Program-made: the position numbers and the translations under genes
NCBI RefSeq assembly: GCF_017876535.1
Contig: NZ_JAGIOF010000001.1
Location: 558,001-622,000, forward strand
DNA length: 64,000 bases
DNA from: Paeniglutamicibacter kerguelensis
Lineage (GTDB): Bacteria > Actinomycetota > Actinomycetes > Actinomycetales > Micrococcaceae
Reading direction: 5' to 3'
Shown: positions 35,966-45,465 of the stretch, piece by piece
Layout: every line of letters begins with the position of its first letter
How positions within the stretch are numbered: position 1 is the stretch's first letter
The notes under the pieces: model-generated
The model's database searches: none
What the model was told of the DNA's origin: nothing
What the model saw: the letters and a program-made list of their open reading frames with translations, nothing else

Positions 35966-37153
35966 ATGACCGTATCGCCCCTCATCTGGGGCATCACCAT
36001 CGTCGTCATTCTGGCGCTGCTCGCATTCGACTACCTCTTCCACATCCGCAAGGCGCACGTTCCCACGCTGAAGGAAGCTGCGGTGTGGTCCTCCATCTAC
36101 GTGGGCATCGCTGTGCTCTTCGGGGTCCTGGTCATGCTCATCGGCGGCGGCACCATGGGGTCGGAGTACTTTGCCGGGTACATCACGGAGAAAGCGCTCT
36201 CCGTGGACAACCTCTTTGTCTTCCTGATTATCATTGCGAGCTTCAGGGTTCCCCGCGAGGACCAGCAGAAGGTGCTGTTGTTCGGCATAGTGTTTTCGTT
36301 GATTGCGCGGACAGGGTTCATCTTCCTGGGCGCGGCACTGATCAACTCCTTCGCCTGGGTGTTCTACATCTTTGGGCTGATCCTGCTGGTGACCGCAGGC
36401 AATCTGATCAGGCCCGGTGCCCACAACCAGGAACAAACGGACAACGTCATGGTCGGCTTGGCCATGCGGTACTTCCACACCACGAGCCACTTCGACGGTG
36501 ACAAGCTGTTCACCATGCATAACGGCAAGAAGGCGCTCACGCCCATGCTGCTGGTGATGCTGGCGATCGGTGGCACCGACATCCTGTTCGCCCTGGATTC
36601 CATTCCCGCGATCTTCGGGCTGACCCAGAATGTCTACATTGTCTTCACCGCAACGGCTTTCTCCTTGATGGGGCTGCGCCAGCTGTATTTCCTGATCGAC
36701 GGGCTGCTGGACCGGCTCATCTACCTCTCATACGGCCTGGCGGCGATCTTGGCGTTCATCGGTGTCAAGCTCGTGCTGCATGCCCTTCACGAGAACAACT
36801 TGCCGTTCATCAACGGCGGCGAGCCTGTCCCGGTCGTCGAAATCAGCACCGACCTGTCCCTGGGCGTGATCATCGGGGTGCTCAGCGTTACCGTCGTGGC
36901 CTCGTTGCTGAGCAAGGCGGGCAAGGCCCAGAATGCCATCAACAACGCCCGCCGGCATGCGATTGACTACCTGGACCTTGACTACACGGCCGATCCCGCC
37001 GAGCGAGAGCGGATCTACCGGCTACTGACCCGGGAAGAGGCGCAGATCCTGGAAATGGACCTGAAATACCGCAACAAGGCCAAGGACATCGACCGGATCC
37101 GCGGACAGATCACAGAGGCCCACCGGCAACACAAGGAGTTCTTGGATCGATAG
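35966..37153 (+). CDS. TerC family integral membrane protein
   Basis: A 395-residue membrane protein. ITEKALSVDNLFVFLIIIASFRVP and LFALDSIPAIFGLTQNVYIVFTATAFSLMGLRQLYFLI are the two TerC signature regions with the Asp residues proposed to bind metal. About nine hydrophobic segments are followed by a charged cytoplasmic tail (about residues 320-395). Family members export manganese or help metalate secreted proteins and are linked with tellurite and pH stress. It is followed by a universal stress protein gene. Confidence 0.93.
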   Translation: MTVSPLIWGITIVVILALLAFDYLFHIRKAHVPTLKEAAVWSSIYVGIAVLFGVLVMLIGGGTMGSEYFAGYITEKALSVDNLFVFLIIIASFRVPREDQQKVLLFGIVFSLIARTGFIFLGAALINSFAWVFYIFGLILLVTAGNLIRPGAHNQEQTDNVMVGLAMRYFHTTSHFDGDKLFTMHNGKKALTPMLLVMLAIGGTDILFALDSIPAIFGLTQNVYIVFTATAFSLMGLRQLYFLIDGLLDRLIYLSYGLAAILAFIGVKLVLHALHENNLPFINGGEPVPVVEISTDLSLGVIIGVLSVTVVASLLSKAGKAQNAINNARRHAIDYLDLDYTADPAERERIYRLLTREEAQILEMDLKYRNKAKDIDRIRGQITEAHRQHKEFLDR

Positions 37154-37224
37154 CGTCGCCCCAGGTGCGTGGAGCCTCCGACCAACCCGAACGCCCGCCA
37201 GCACAACCACCAAGGAGAAACGCA

Positions 37225-37713
37225 ATGAACAACGAAAACACGTTTAATAGTACAAATCCGCTGCCGGAACCGGCATCGAGCAACAGCATCGTTGTCGGCC
37301 ATGACGGATCCAAGGGCGCAAGCCATGCATTCACCATGGCCATGGAGCTCGCAGCGGAACTCTCCGCACCCGTCGTCGTGGTCCGATCCTGGTCGATCCT
37401 GACTGCACCAAAGCCGGCCAAATGGGAATACGGCTACGTGTCCTCGTTTGACGAGTACACCACCGCGGTGCGCGAGGAAATGATTCTCACCCTCAAGGGC
37501 ACCGTCGAAAAGTTCGACAAGGTCCAGGTGGCCTACGAGCCCGTCCACGCACCTCCCGCCAAGAGCCTCATCGAGCACTCGCGGAATGCCCGAATGCTGG
37601 TGGTTGGAACCCGCGGGCACGGCGGTTTCACGGGAATGTTGCTGGGCTCCGTGAGCGAGCAATGTGTGCGCCACGCAGCCTGCCCCGTCCTGGTGGTCCG
37701 GCCTCGGGCTTGA
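37225..37713 (+). CDS. Universal stress protein (ATP-binding type)
   Basis: A 162-residue UspA domain. It begins SIVVGHDGSKGASHAFTMAMELA, and its nucleotide motif VGTRGHGGFTGMLLGSVSEQ conforms to G2XG9XG(S/T), so ATP binding is likely. It differs from the degenerate copy at 30763. ATG 37225 has AAGGAGAAA upstream; the frame is open further but without a ribosome site. The gene follows the TerC gene in the same direction. Confidence 0.9.
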   Translation: MNNENTFNSTNPLPEPASSNSIVVGHDGSKGASHAFTMAMELAAELSAPVVVVRSWSILTAPKPAKWEYGYVSSFDEYTTAVREEMILTLKGTVEKFDKVQVAYEPVHAPPAKSLIEHSRNARMLVVGTRGHGGFTGMLLGSVSEQCVRHAACPVLVVRPRA

Positions 37714-37720
37714 GAACACG

Positions 37721-37762
37721 TCCGCATGGGGCATCCGCCCCCAAATCGATGCCCCATGCGGA
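37721..37762. terminator. Bidirectional terminator hairpin
   Basis: Perfect 15-base arms TCCGCATGGGGCATC (37721-37735) and its complement (37748-37762) with a 12-base loop, between the convergent stress-protein and decarboxylase genes. There is no T-tract, so it may be Rho-assisted. Confidence 0.75.
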
Positions 37763-37781
37763 TCGCCTCAGGCCGGAAGCC

Positions 37782-40517
37782 TCAGGCCCCGGCCGTGCGG
37801 ACCGGGAGCTCGTTGATGATCCGGTACCCCAGGTTCGGGTCAAACCCGTGGATCTCGCGGGTATCGAGGGCCTCCATGTAGGAGAGGATCTCCTTGGTGA
37901 CGACCTGCCCCGGCACGAGGATCGGGAACCCCGGCGGGTAGGGTGTCACGAACCCGGCGGAAACCACCTCGTCCCCGGCGAGGACACGATCGGCCAACTG
38001 GTGCGGCATCAGGTAGCCGCAACTGCCGGTCTTGTAGGTGGTGAAATACGCCGCGCGGATGTCCCCGTCGATCGTTTGGCCGTCGCTGCGGAACCGATCG
38101 GCAAAGCGGCTGAAGTCCGGCAGCGGCGGCGGAGTGCCGATCAATGCCGCGATCTTCTCCGTGCGCGCTTCCAGGGCCAGCGGGCTCAAGTCGGCCCGTT
38201 CGCGCTCAAAGCGCTCGGCGAGCTTGACCAGCACGTCAATGAGGTAGGCCACCGAACTGCGCGAAGTGCCGATGTTGGTCATGAACAGCACGGTGTTCCG
38301 CGAGGTCTTGTTGACCTGGATCCCGTGCAGGTCCATCAGGTACTTGTGCTTGAAGGTGTCGCCGTCCACCCCGGTCCGCCCAATGTGCAGGGTGAGCCGG
38401 CTGGGGTCCACCACGAACTCGTCGGTGCGCCAGGCCTCGTCCATGGCGGCGATCCCGTCCTGCAGCGGCATGGGCCTGCGGGTGGTGCGGAACTCCTCCG
38501 GGATCAGGTCGTGGGTGTTGAGCACCCGGAAGTACTTCTTCAGCAGCGGATGGCGCGCCACCATCCGGGCCACGGACTGGGCCAGGTAGGCCTGGCGCTG
38601 GACCAGCTCGTAGCCCTCCAGCTCGGCCTGGCGCCGGCCGATGTCCAGCGAGGCCAGGATCTGGTAGTTCGGCGAGGTGGAGGTGTGGGTCATGTAGGCC
38701 TCGCGGAAGGTCACCTCGTTGAGGTGGCTGAAGTCCTGGTCGAAGACGTGGATCATCGACCCCTGGCGCAGCGAGGTCAGCGTCTTGTGCGTCGACTGCG
38801 TGGCGTAGACGCGCAACCTGGCCGTCTCCGGGTCGGGCAGCAGCCTGGTGGAGAGCCACGCCTGGTCGTCGACCGGTTGGCCGGTCTCGGGGTCGAAGAG
38901 TGCCTCCCGCTGGGCCTTGGCGCGTGCAATGTATTCGGGATCCTTGAAGTTGGCCTCGAGGGCCCCGGCCGCGGCCATGGCGGTGCGCCGCCGGTAGATG
39001 GGGTGGAACCCGGCGAACGCGAACCAGGCCTCGTCCCAGAGGAAGACCAGGTCCGGCTTGATGGCCAGGCATTCTTCCATCACGCGCTGGACGTCGTAGA
39101 CGATGCCGTCGAAGGTGCAGTTGGTCAGCGTGACCATCTTGACCTCGTCGAGGCGGCCCGCACGGCGGTAGTCAAGCAGCATGCCCTTGAGGGTCTTCAG
39201 CGGCACGGCGCCGTAGAAGGAGTACTCGTCCAGCGGGTAGGCGTCCACGTAGGCGACCTGCGCGCCGGCGAGCATGAGCGCGTAGTGGTGGGACTTGTGG
39301 CAATTGCGGTCCGCGATGACCACGTCGCCCGGGGCAACGATGGACTGGTGCACGATCTTGTTGGCGGTGGAGGTGCCGTTGGTGACAAAGTACGTCCGCC
39401 GGGCCCCGAAGGCGCGCGCCGCCAGCTCTTGGGCGCCCTTGATGGAGCTGCGCGGGTCCAGCAGCGAGTCGAGCCCGCCGGAGGTGGCGGAGGTTTCCGC
39501 GTGGAGCAGGTTCAGGCCGTAGAATTCGCCCATGTCCTTGATCCACCTGGAATTGACCACGGAGCCGCCGCGGGAGATCGGCAGCGCGTGGAAGACCGCA
39601 GCGGGCTTGCGGCTGTGGTGCTGCACGGCGTCGAAGAACGGGGTCTTGAAGCGTTCGGCCACGCCCCGCAGCAGCGAGAGGTGAAGCTCCATGGACTCCG
39701 CGCGGCGGAAGAGCCTGTTGAATCTCCGGCTCGAGGACCCGGCAAGCTCTTCGATGGACACGTCGGCCACCAGGTACAGGTCCAGCTCCGGGCGCAGCTC
39801 CTTGAGCAGGTCGGCCAGCCTCAGGATCCGTTCCCTGGGCGGGAAAACCGCAACGCCGGGGTCGATCAGGGCATCGAGGTATTTGCGCAGGTCGTCACTC
39901 GGCCGGTGCCGGGTCGGCACGGAAAAGCCGGGGCGCAGGATGCAGGCCTGGATGGTGGGGTTCAAGAGCACCGCGATGAGTGCGTCCTCGAGGCTCGGCA
40001 CCACGTTCACGTCGTAGGCGAAGGCGTCGGTGTTCCGGCGCTGGCGGAGCATCTCGGCGACGACATCCTCGCGCAGCGTCTCGGACATGTCGTCGATGAC
40101 CAGTACCTCGAAGCGCGGCCGCGGGTCCGGCGCCCCCGGCCTGGCCGGTTCCAGGACACGGGCGGGGGAATCCTGATCCGCCGCGTGGTCCTCGGGCTCG
40201 GGGTCGAAGCGCGCAAAACCGCGGGTCACGGCCTCGACCAGGGCCAGGGCCGCGGCGTGGTCGTTTTCCTCGATCCGCGCACGAAGCGCCGCCACGTACG
40301 CGCTGCCCGGAACCGCCCAATAGGTTTCGACGGCCTCCAGGACGCGCAGCTGGCGCCGGACCTCGGAGATCAAGCCGTTTTCGGCCTGGGTGGGGTCGGT
40401 GATGCCGTGCAGCTGCTTGGCCGCATAGCCGAGGTATTCCCAAGCGTCGGTGCGCAGCCTCCAGACGTTGCTGGGGGTTGGGTATTCGTCATCAAGTTTC
40501 ACTGCGGGGGCCTTCAC
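37782..40517 (-). CDS. Orn/Lys/Arg decarboxylase family (PLP, class I) protein
   Basis: A 911-residue PLP enzyme of the biodegradative Orn/Lys/Arg decarboxylase family (fold I). The N-terminal response-regulator-like wing (EVLVIDDMSETLREDVV and following) precedes the PLP domain with NGTSTANKIVHQ, LFLWDEAWFAF and the lysine motif ATQSTHKTLTSLRQG. It likely converts a basic amino acid (lysine, ornithine or arginine) to the amine. It is about 150-200 residues longer than the usual enzymes. It is the third gene of a same-strand set with a NylB-like hydrolase and an ATP-grasp protein, so it may supply an amine to that system. Confidence 0.9.
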   Translation of the reverse strand: MKAPAVKLDDEYPTPSNVWRLRTDAWEYLGYAAKQLHGITDPTQAENGLISEVRRQLRVLEAVETYWAVPGSAYVAALRARIEENDHAAALALVEAVTRGFARFDPEPEDHAADQDSPARVLEPARPGAPDPRPRFEVLVIDDMSETLREDVVAEMLRQRRNTDAFAYDVNVVPSLEDALIAVLLNPTIQACILRPGFSVPTRHRPSDDLRKYLDALIDPGVAVFPPRERILRLADLLKELRPELDLYLVADVSIEELAGSSSRRFNRLFRRAESMELHLSLLRGVAERFKTPFFDAVQHHSRKPAAVFHALPISRGGSVVNSRWIKDMGEFYGLNLLHAETSATSGGLDSLLDPRSSIKGAQELAARAFGARRTYFVTNGTSTANKIVHQSIVAPGDVVIADRNCHKSHHYALMLAGAQVAYVDAYPLDEYSFYGAVPLKTLKGMLLDYRRAGRLDEVKMVTLTNCTFDGIVYDVQRVMEECLAIKPDLVFLWDEAWFAFAGFHPIYRRRTAMAAAGALEANFKDPEYIARAKAQREALFDPETGQPVDDQAWLSTRLLPDPETARLRVYATQSTHKTLTSLRQGSMIHVFDQDFSHLNEVTFREAYMTHTSTSPNYQILASLDIGRRQAELEGYELVQRQAYLAQSVARMVARHPLLKKYFRVLNTHDLIPEEFRTTRRPMPLQDGIAAMDEAWRTDEFVVDPSRLTLHIGRTGVDGDTFKHKYLMDLHGIQVNKTSRNTVLFMTNIGTSRSSVAYLIDVLVKLAERFERERADLSPLALEARTEKIAALIGTPPPLPDFSRFADRFRSDGQTIDGDIRAAYFTTYKTGSCGYLMPHQLADRVLAGDEVVSAGFVTPYPPGFPILVPGQVVTKEILSYMEALDTREIHGFDPNLGYRIINELPVRTAGA

Positions 40518-40659
40518 GGCTGCTCCGATTCTAGGGTGCGTCCGAGCCGGACGTCAGTTGGCCAGTAAGAGATTCGGGATCGCCGGGAACAGACAGCGAC
40601 CACCCACGGGCGGGTCGGGAGGAGACGGCCAACCGCCCGTGGGGTAAAAACGGAACCGC

Positions 40660-41847
40660 TCATTCCAGGGTTGCGGCGATCGAGTCGAAGGCCCGCAGGG
40701 TGGCAAAGAGCTTGGCGGCGTCCTGCGGCAGCGGCCAGCTGGACAGCTTCACCCCCACCATCTTTGCGGGCCGGTTGATGTAGATCATCTGCCCGTGGAT
40801 ACCCAGGCAGAGCACCACGTCGTTGCCCGCGTACGGGAACCACATCTGGTTGCGGTACATCCCGCCGGGCATCCGGTTGTCGCCCGGGCTGTTGGAGAAG
40901 GCCTCGCGGGAATCCGGCGCCCCCTCGAGCGTCTGCCCGACCCATGCCTCGGAGAGCACCCGCTCGCCGTTAAGCGCTCGCCCGCCGTCCAGGAACAGCG
41001 ACCCGAAACGGGCCAGGTCGCGCAGCGTGGCGTTGATCCCGCCGTCGAACATCCCGGTGCCGAACTGGTCGATGCCGATCGTGGCATCGGATTCGGCGCC
41101 GATCCTGCCCCACAACACGCGGGACATCAGCTCGGGCATGGACTCCCCGGAAGCAGCCTCGCAGATCCACCCGAGCATGTCCGCCTCGCAGGAACGGTAC
41201 TCGAAGGCCCCGCCATGGGCGGTCTTTTGCCGCAGCGTCATCAGGTACGGGTAGAGGCCGACGGGCCCGGGGGCGGCCGGCGGTGCCCAGCCGATCGCCT
41301 CCTCCAGCATCCGCACCTCGGCGAACGGATCCAGGTAGTTCTCGGAAAACCCGATGCCCGAGCGCATGTCCAGCAGGTCGCGCACCGTGGCCTCGGCATA
41401 ACCGGTGTCGGCCAGCTCCGGTACGTACGCGGTCAGCGGCTTTGCGGGGTCCAACACCCCGGAATCGGCCAGCGCACCGGCGACCGCGCCGATGAGCGAC
41501 TTGCTCACCGACATCAGCAGGTGCGACGTATTGGCCCCCATCTCGCCGAAGTACGCCTCGTTGAGCACCCTTCCGCGGTGCAGCACCATCCACCCGTCGG
41601 TGTCCGTGGCGCCCATGACCGACCCCACGCTCGAGTCCTCCCCGTCCGGCTCGGTGCCCGGCACCGTGATCGAATCCAGATCGCGGTATGCGGCGGGCAG
41701 CGCCACGGCCAGCCCCTGCCCCCGCGAGATCACCGAGGTGGGCAGGAAATCGGCGATGTGCTGAAAGGACCAACGCAGGTTCTCGGGCATCTGCCAGTTT
41801 TTCATGTCCACCCCCGGTGGGAGGTGATCCAGGTTCGTGCCGTCCAC
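40660..41847 (-). CDS. NylB-like serine hydrolase (beta-lactamase fold)
   Basis: A 395-residue serine hydrolase close to 6-aminohexanoate-dimer hydrolase (NylB): RWSFQHIADFLPTSVISRG near the start, catalytic HLLMSVSKS with Ser113 and Lys116 (SxxK), FEYRSCEADMLGWI with the Tyr region, and GIHGQMIYINRPAKMVGVKLSSWP near the end. Such enzymes cleave small amides or esters by an acyl-enzyme. GTG 41845-41847 is chosen because CGGAG lies just upstream and the length then matches NylB. The open frame to an ATG at 42006 would overlap the ATP-grasp gene. There is no signal peptide, so it is cytoplasmic. Confidence 0.85.
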   Translation of the reverse strand: MDGTNLDHLPPGVDMKNWQMPENLRWSFQHIADFLPTSVISRGQGLAVALPAAYRDLDSITVPGTEPDGEDSSVGSVMGATDTDGWMVLHRGRVLNEAYFGEMGANTSHLLMSVSKSLIGAVAGALADSGVLDPAKPLTAYVPELADTGYAEATVRDLLDMRSGIGFSENYLDPFAEVRMLEEAIGWAPPAAPGPVGLYPYLMTLRQKTAHGGAFEYRSCEADMLGWICEAASGESMPELMSRVLWGRIGAESDATIGIDQFGTGMFDGGINATLRDLARFGSLFLDGGRALNGERVLSEAWVGQTLEGAPDSREAFSNSPGDNRMPGGMYRNQMWFPYAGNDVVLCLGIHGQMIYINRPAKMVGVKLSSWPLPQDAAKLFATLRAFDSIAATLE

Positions 41848-41971
41848 TAATGCTCCGTTCCGTGGCCACAGCGGTGCAGCATTGCGCTGCTGCACCGCCA
41901 TGGCGCTTTCGATGCTGCTACTTCGCAGCCTTTCCATTGCCGCAGTGTTGCGGCGTTGCCTGATCCGGGCC

Positions 41972-44680
41972 CTACCCCGGGGTTTTAACCCCGGCACCCA
42001 CGGCATAGTCGGCCGTCACCGCCCCATCCAAAGGCAGCCCGACAAATCCGGACCTGATGCAGTCGATGAAGTGCTTGGCCCTGATGCTCAGCTGCGAGGT
42101 CCCGTTCCTGTCGATCTGCAGCCGGCCCTTGGTGACCAGGATTCCCAGGTCGGCGCCCTTCCAGCGGTAGTCGCCGGGCCCGTAGACGCGCAGGAAGAAC
42201 GCCTCGGACTCGTTTTGCAGCAGGTGCCAGTCAAGGGCCGCCCCGTTGAAGACCAGGGCGCCCGTGGCATCCAGGTAGTACAGGCCGGTGGCCGGGGTCG
42301 CGGTGAGCAGTTCGACCCTGTCCGAGGTTTCCTTGATGATCATGTGGCTCCACACGTCGGCCCCCGAGAGGGCCTCCCAGCGCTCGTTGATCTCGTTGAC
42401 GTCCAGGTCGAAGTCCACGTCCATGTATTCGAGCAGGTGGAAGAGGAACAGCGGGACGTCGGCGTAGGCTCCGGCGGTCACGTTGGTGATGGCGCTGGCC
42501 CCGGAAATGCGCGGGTTCAGCTCGCCCAGGTAGACCTCGTCGGTGTCGAGGTCCACCAGCACGTCGACCTCGAAGAAGCCGCGGTAGCCCTCCACGACCA
42601 GCCGGTCGCCCATGCGCTGGACAAGCTCCATGGCACGGGCGCGCTGCGAGGCGGTGAGGACATCGGGGTGCATTTCATTGCCGCACCAGCCGCCCGGGTA
42701 CGGGGTGAGGTCGCTGTGACCCGCCAGCTCGGCGAGGAACGGGCCCACCACGGTGCCCGAACGCGTGAGCACTGCCTCGACAGCAACCGCCAGGTTGTTG
42801 ATCCGGCGCATGACCTTGATTTCCTCGCCGACGATCTCCTCGGCGTGCTTGTCCCATTCGGCCTCGTTGGCAATGAAGAACGTGGTCTTGCCCGAATCCC
42901 CGTAGGGGGTCTGGACGACCAGTTCGTTCCCGAGCCCGGCCTTGTCGGCCTCCTGGCGCAGGGTCGTCCAGTCGCTTCCCTTGGTCAGGACGTTGGGCAC
43001 GGACGGCACACCGGCCTCGTTGCCGAGCTGGGTGGTGATGATCTTGGAATCCAGCCGTCGGCGGAGCTCTGCCGACGGCAGGATCAGGTCGTACCCAAGC
43101 TCGTTGCAGATCTGCTCGGTTTCCTCGTTGAAGAAGACCATGGCGACCTTCGGGCGCACGCCCGGACGCAGGTCCCTGGCCATGCGGGCCCGGACCTCGG
43201 CGTTGAGCAGCAACCAGTTGTTGATCTCCTCGCCCGATTCGAATTCACGGTACGGCTTGTGCGCGGGGGTGAAGACCCGCGGGTGGGCCCCGTCCCAGGC
43301 GTTGTAGTAGCTGACGTAGGTGAAGTTCCGCACCCAGCGATCCAGGCCCAGCAGGTTGAACGGGGTTGCGCCGATGAAGAAGACGGGCACGTCGTTGGTG
43401 CGGAAGAAGTGGCGGACCTCGGAGATGTTGCGCAGCTTCTGCGGGTGGGTGACCGCCGGTGCCGTGGAGGCGAAGGCTGCATCGGTGCCGATGGTTGCCT
43501 CGGGTGCCTCGGGACCGGTCGGGGTCGCGCGCGGCATGGGCTCCGAGGCCACACGCTTTTCGGCCGGTGCGGCAACGTCCGCGACGCCGGTCTTGGCCGC
43601 GGTCTTGGCTGCCGGCTTCGTGCCGGGTGTCTGGGCGGAAACTGCCACTGGCTTTTCCGCAATCGCGGCCGGCTTCTGTCCGGTAGCCGGCTTGGTGGCG
43701 GTACCGGGGGTTTTCTCGGCCGGCTTCTCGGCCGCAGCCGGGGTGGACAGGGAAGACGTGGTGGCTGCAGCGGCCGGCTTGGTCGCAGCGTTGGCCGTTT
43801 TCACGGTCGCGGCCGTCGTCGCGGCCGCAGTCGTTGCCGTGCCCGTCTTGGTCGCGGTGTCGGTTGCCTTCGCTGCGGGCTTCGCGGCGGTGGCTTGGAC
43901 GGAGGGAGTGGTTGCTGCGGCCGGCTTTCCCGTCGTTGTCGTGCCCGTTTTGGTCGCGGTGTCGGTTGCCTTCGCTGCGGGCTTTGCGGCGGTGGCTTGG
44001 GCCGTGGGAGTGGTTGTGGCCGTGGTTGTTGCGGCCGGCTTTCCCGTTGCGGTCGTCGCAGCCGTAGGCGTTACGGGGCTCGTCTTGGTCGCGGTGTCGG
44101 TTGCCTTCGCTGCAGGCTTCGTGGCGGTGGCTTGGGCCGAGGGAGCGGTTGTGGCCGCGGATGCCGCGGCCGGCTTCTCTGTTGCGGTCGTCGAAGCCGT
44201 AGGCGTTACGGGGCTCGTCTTGGTCGCGGTGTCGGTTGCCTTCGCTGCAGGCTTCGTGGCGGTGGCTTGGGCCGAGGGAGCGGTTGTGGCCGCGGATGCC
44301 GCGGCCGGCTTCTCTGTTGCGGTCGTCGCAGCCGTAGTCGCTACGGGGCCCGTCTTGGTCGCTGTAGAGGTTGCCTTCGTCACGGGCTTCGTGGCGGTGG
44401 CTTGGGTCGATGGAGCGGCTGTAGGTGCGGCTGCCGCAGCTACAGGCTTTGTTGCCGTAGGCGCAGCCATGGTTGGTTTGGCCGCTACTTCTTTGGCCGC
44501 TACTTCGGAAACATCACGGGAGGTCGCGGACACCGGCTGGGAGGCCGCTGCGGTTTTTGCCGAGGTAGAGCCTCCCGCAACTGTGTTCTTGGAAGCCGTG
44601 GATTTAGCCACAATCTTGGTGATCTGACTCGGCTGGCCGATCTTCTTAGTGGCCTTGTTCGCACGTGCGGTCAATGTCAT
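41972..44680 (-). CDS. ATP-grasp enzyme with long repetitive N-terminal tail
   Basis: A 902-residue protein in two parts. Residues 1 to about 400 are low-complexity, rich in Ala, Thr, Lys and Pro (repeats of KPAAKATDTATKT), like histone H1-type tails of actinobacteria. From about 410 there is an ATP-grasp domain: VPVFFIGATPFNLLGLDRWVRNFTYVSYYNAWDG, VVQTPYGDSGKTTFF (phosphate loop), FEVDVLVDLDTDEVYLGELNPRISGASAITN (metal ligands). ATP-grasp enzymes activate a carboxylate and couple it to an amine or another nucleophile. Often called biotin carboxylase in annotations, but no biotin module is seen. ATG 44678-44680 has AAGGAG very close (about one base away), so a TTG two codons on is possible. 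It heads the set with NylB-like and decarboxylase genes. Confidence 0.82.
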   Translation of the reverse strand: MTLTARANKATKKIGQPSQITKIVAKSTASKNTVAGGSTSAKTAAASQPVSATSRDVSEVAAKEVAAKPTMAAPTATKPVAAAAAPTAAPSTQATATKPVTKATSTATKTGPVATTAATTATEKPAAASAATTAPSAQATATKPAAKATDTATKTSPVTPTASTTATEKPAAASAATTAPSAQATATKPAAKATDTATKTSPVTPTAATTATGKPAATTTATTTPTAQATAAKPAAKATDTATKTGTTTTGKPAAATTPSVQATAAKPAAKATDTATKTGTATTAAATTAATVKTANAATKPAAAATTSSLSTPAAAEKPAEKTPGTATKPATGQKPAAIAEKPVAVSAQTPGTKPAAKTAAKTGVADVAAPAEKRVASEPMPRATPTGPEAPEATIGTDAAFASTAPAVTHPQKLRNISEVRHFFRTNDVPVFFIGATPFNLLGLDRWVRNFTYVSYYNAWDGAHPRVFTPAHKPYREFESGEEINNWLLLNAEVRARMARDLRPGVRPKVAMVFFNEETEQICNELGYDLILPSAELRRRLDSKIITTQLGNEAGVPSVPNVLTKGSDWTTLRQEADKAGLGNELVVQTPYGDSGKTTFFIANEAEWDKHAEEIVGEEIKVMRRINNLAVAVEAVLTRSGTVVGPFLAELAGHSDLTPYPGGWCGNEMHPDVLTASQRARAMELVQRMGDRLVVEGYRGFFEVDVLVDLDTDEVYLGELNPRISGASAITNVTAGAYADVPLFLFHLLEYMDVDFDLDVNEINERWEALSGADVWSHMIIKETSDRVELLTATPATGLYYLDATGALVFNGAALDWHLLQNESEAFFLRVYGPGDYRWKGADLGILVTKGRLQIDRNGTSQLSIRAKHFIDCIRSGFVGLPLDGAVTADYAVGAGVKTPG
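43849..44400 (-). repeat. Tandem repeats encoding 45-residue units in ATP-grasp tail
   Basis: The motif GTCGCGGTGTCGGTTGCC starts at 43851, 43953, 44088 and 44223, with a variant at 44358, giving spacings of 102, 135, 135 and 135 bases. The two middle units differ at only a few bases, pointing to recent duplication. Each 135-base unit encodes 45 residues with KPAAKATDTATKT. Confidence 0.9.
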
Positions 44681-45465
44681 ACTCCTTCCATTGGGAGAAC
44701 ACCGAATCTTGCGGAGGCGGGCAACTCCGGACTGCCGGGGAGTGGCGCTTTCCGCGTCTAAGCGGATTGCACCGGAATCCCGGCAATCAGGTGAAATCCA
44801 ACCTCCCCCGAATGTCATCTGTGGCGGGTGCCGCAGATCGACCGGTTCGGGTTCGACGTTTCCATCTTCAAGTCCAGCCAACATAGTGTGATTCAGTGAA
44901 CAACGCGTGTACCCCAGATGACCGTGTCGTGCGTCTCATTCTGACGTAAAGCGGTTGACTTTCACGCCAGCCGGATTTTCGTTCCCATCTGAGTGTGATA
45001 CTGAAGAGCTGAACCGAACGAAGCCATAAAGTGCACTGTTTTTATTAACTCCATTCCGACTAGTAACGATGCGGTTCAACAAGGGGTCTGTGCCCATTTT
45101 TTGGCCGCTCGCTCACGAGTCGCGCCCGCAGATCCCTGACCGGTTGCAGGTATTCGAGAAAATTTTTGTTTGTTACATTCGACATGTCGGTAGTTGACCG
45201 CGAATTGCGGAGTATGACAGACGTTTTGAAAAACGCATAGTAGCCGGATCGCGCCAAAAAGCGGACCTAAGCCCGGGAGGCGAAGCGCCCGCAGCAGAGA
45301 GATAATCCACCGGCGCCATTTCTGGGCAACGGGGCGGCAACTGTTGAATGAATCACGGGATCCGTGCCAGGGTAATCCCTGCCGGGGAACCGCCTCCTGC
45401 AAAGGCGTCGCCATGGCAACGGGTTGACGCGACGCTTCCTTCGATGCCGCGGCGGCTTCGAGGCG
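44681..45465. other. Intergenic region upstream of ATP-grasp gene
   Basis: About 780 bases without a gene I can support; small frames here have no protein-like features. A 10-base palindrome CGACATGTCG lies at 45180-45189. The promoter of the ATP-grasp set must be here, but I could not pick a clear -10/-35 pair. Confidence 0.4.

Noticed and set aside
37662..40568. Plus-strand 968-residue frame opposite the decarboxylase
   Set aside because: Antisense shadow of a well-recognised PLP enzyme.
41837..44761. Long plus-strand open frame giving a Gly/Arg/Cys-rich 974-residue protein resembling PE_PGRS
   Set aside because: It is the antisense image of the Ala/Thr/Lys/Pro repeats of the ATP-grasp gene; no ribosome site and codon use inverted.
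45060..45257. Small minus-strand frame of 65 codons
   Set aside because: No ribosome site, no recognisable motif, lies in a gene-poor region.
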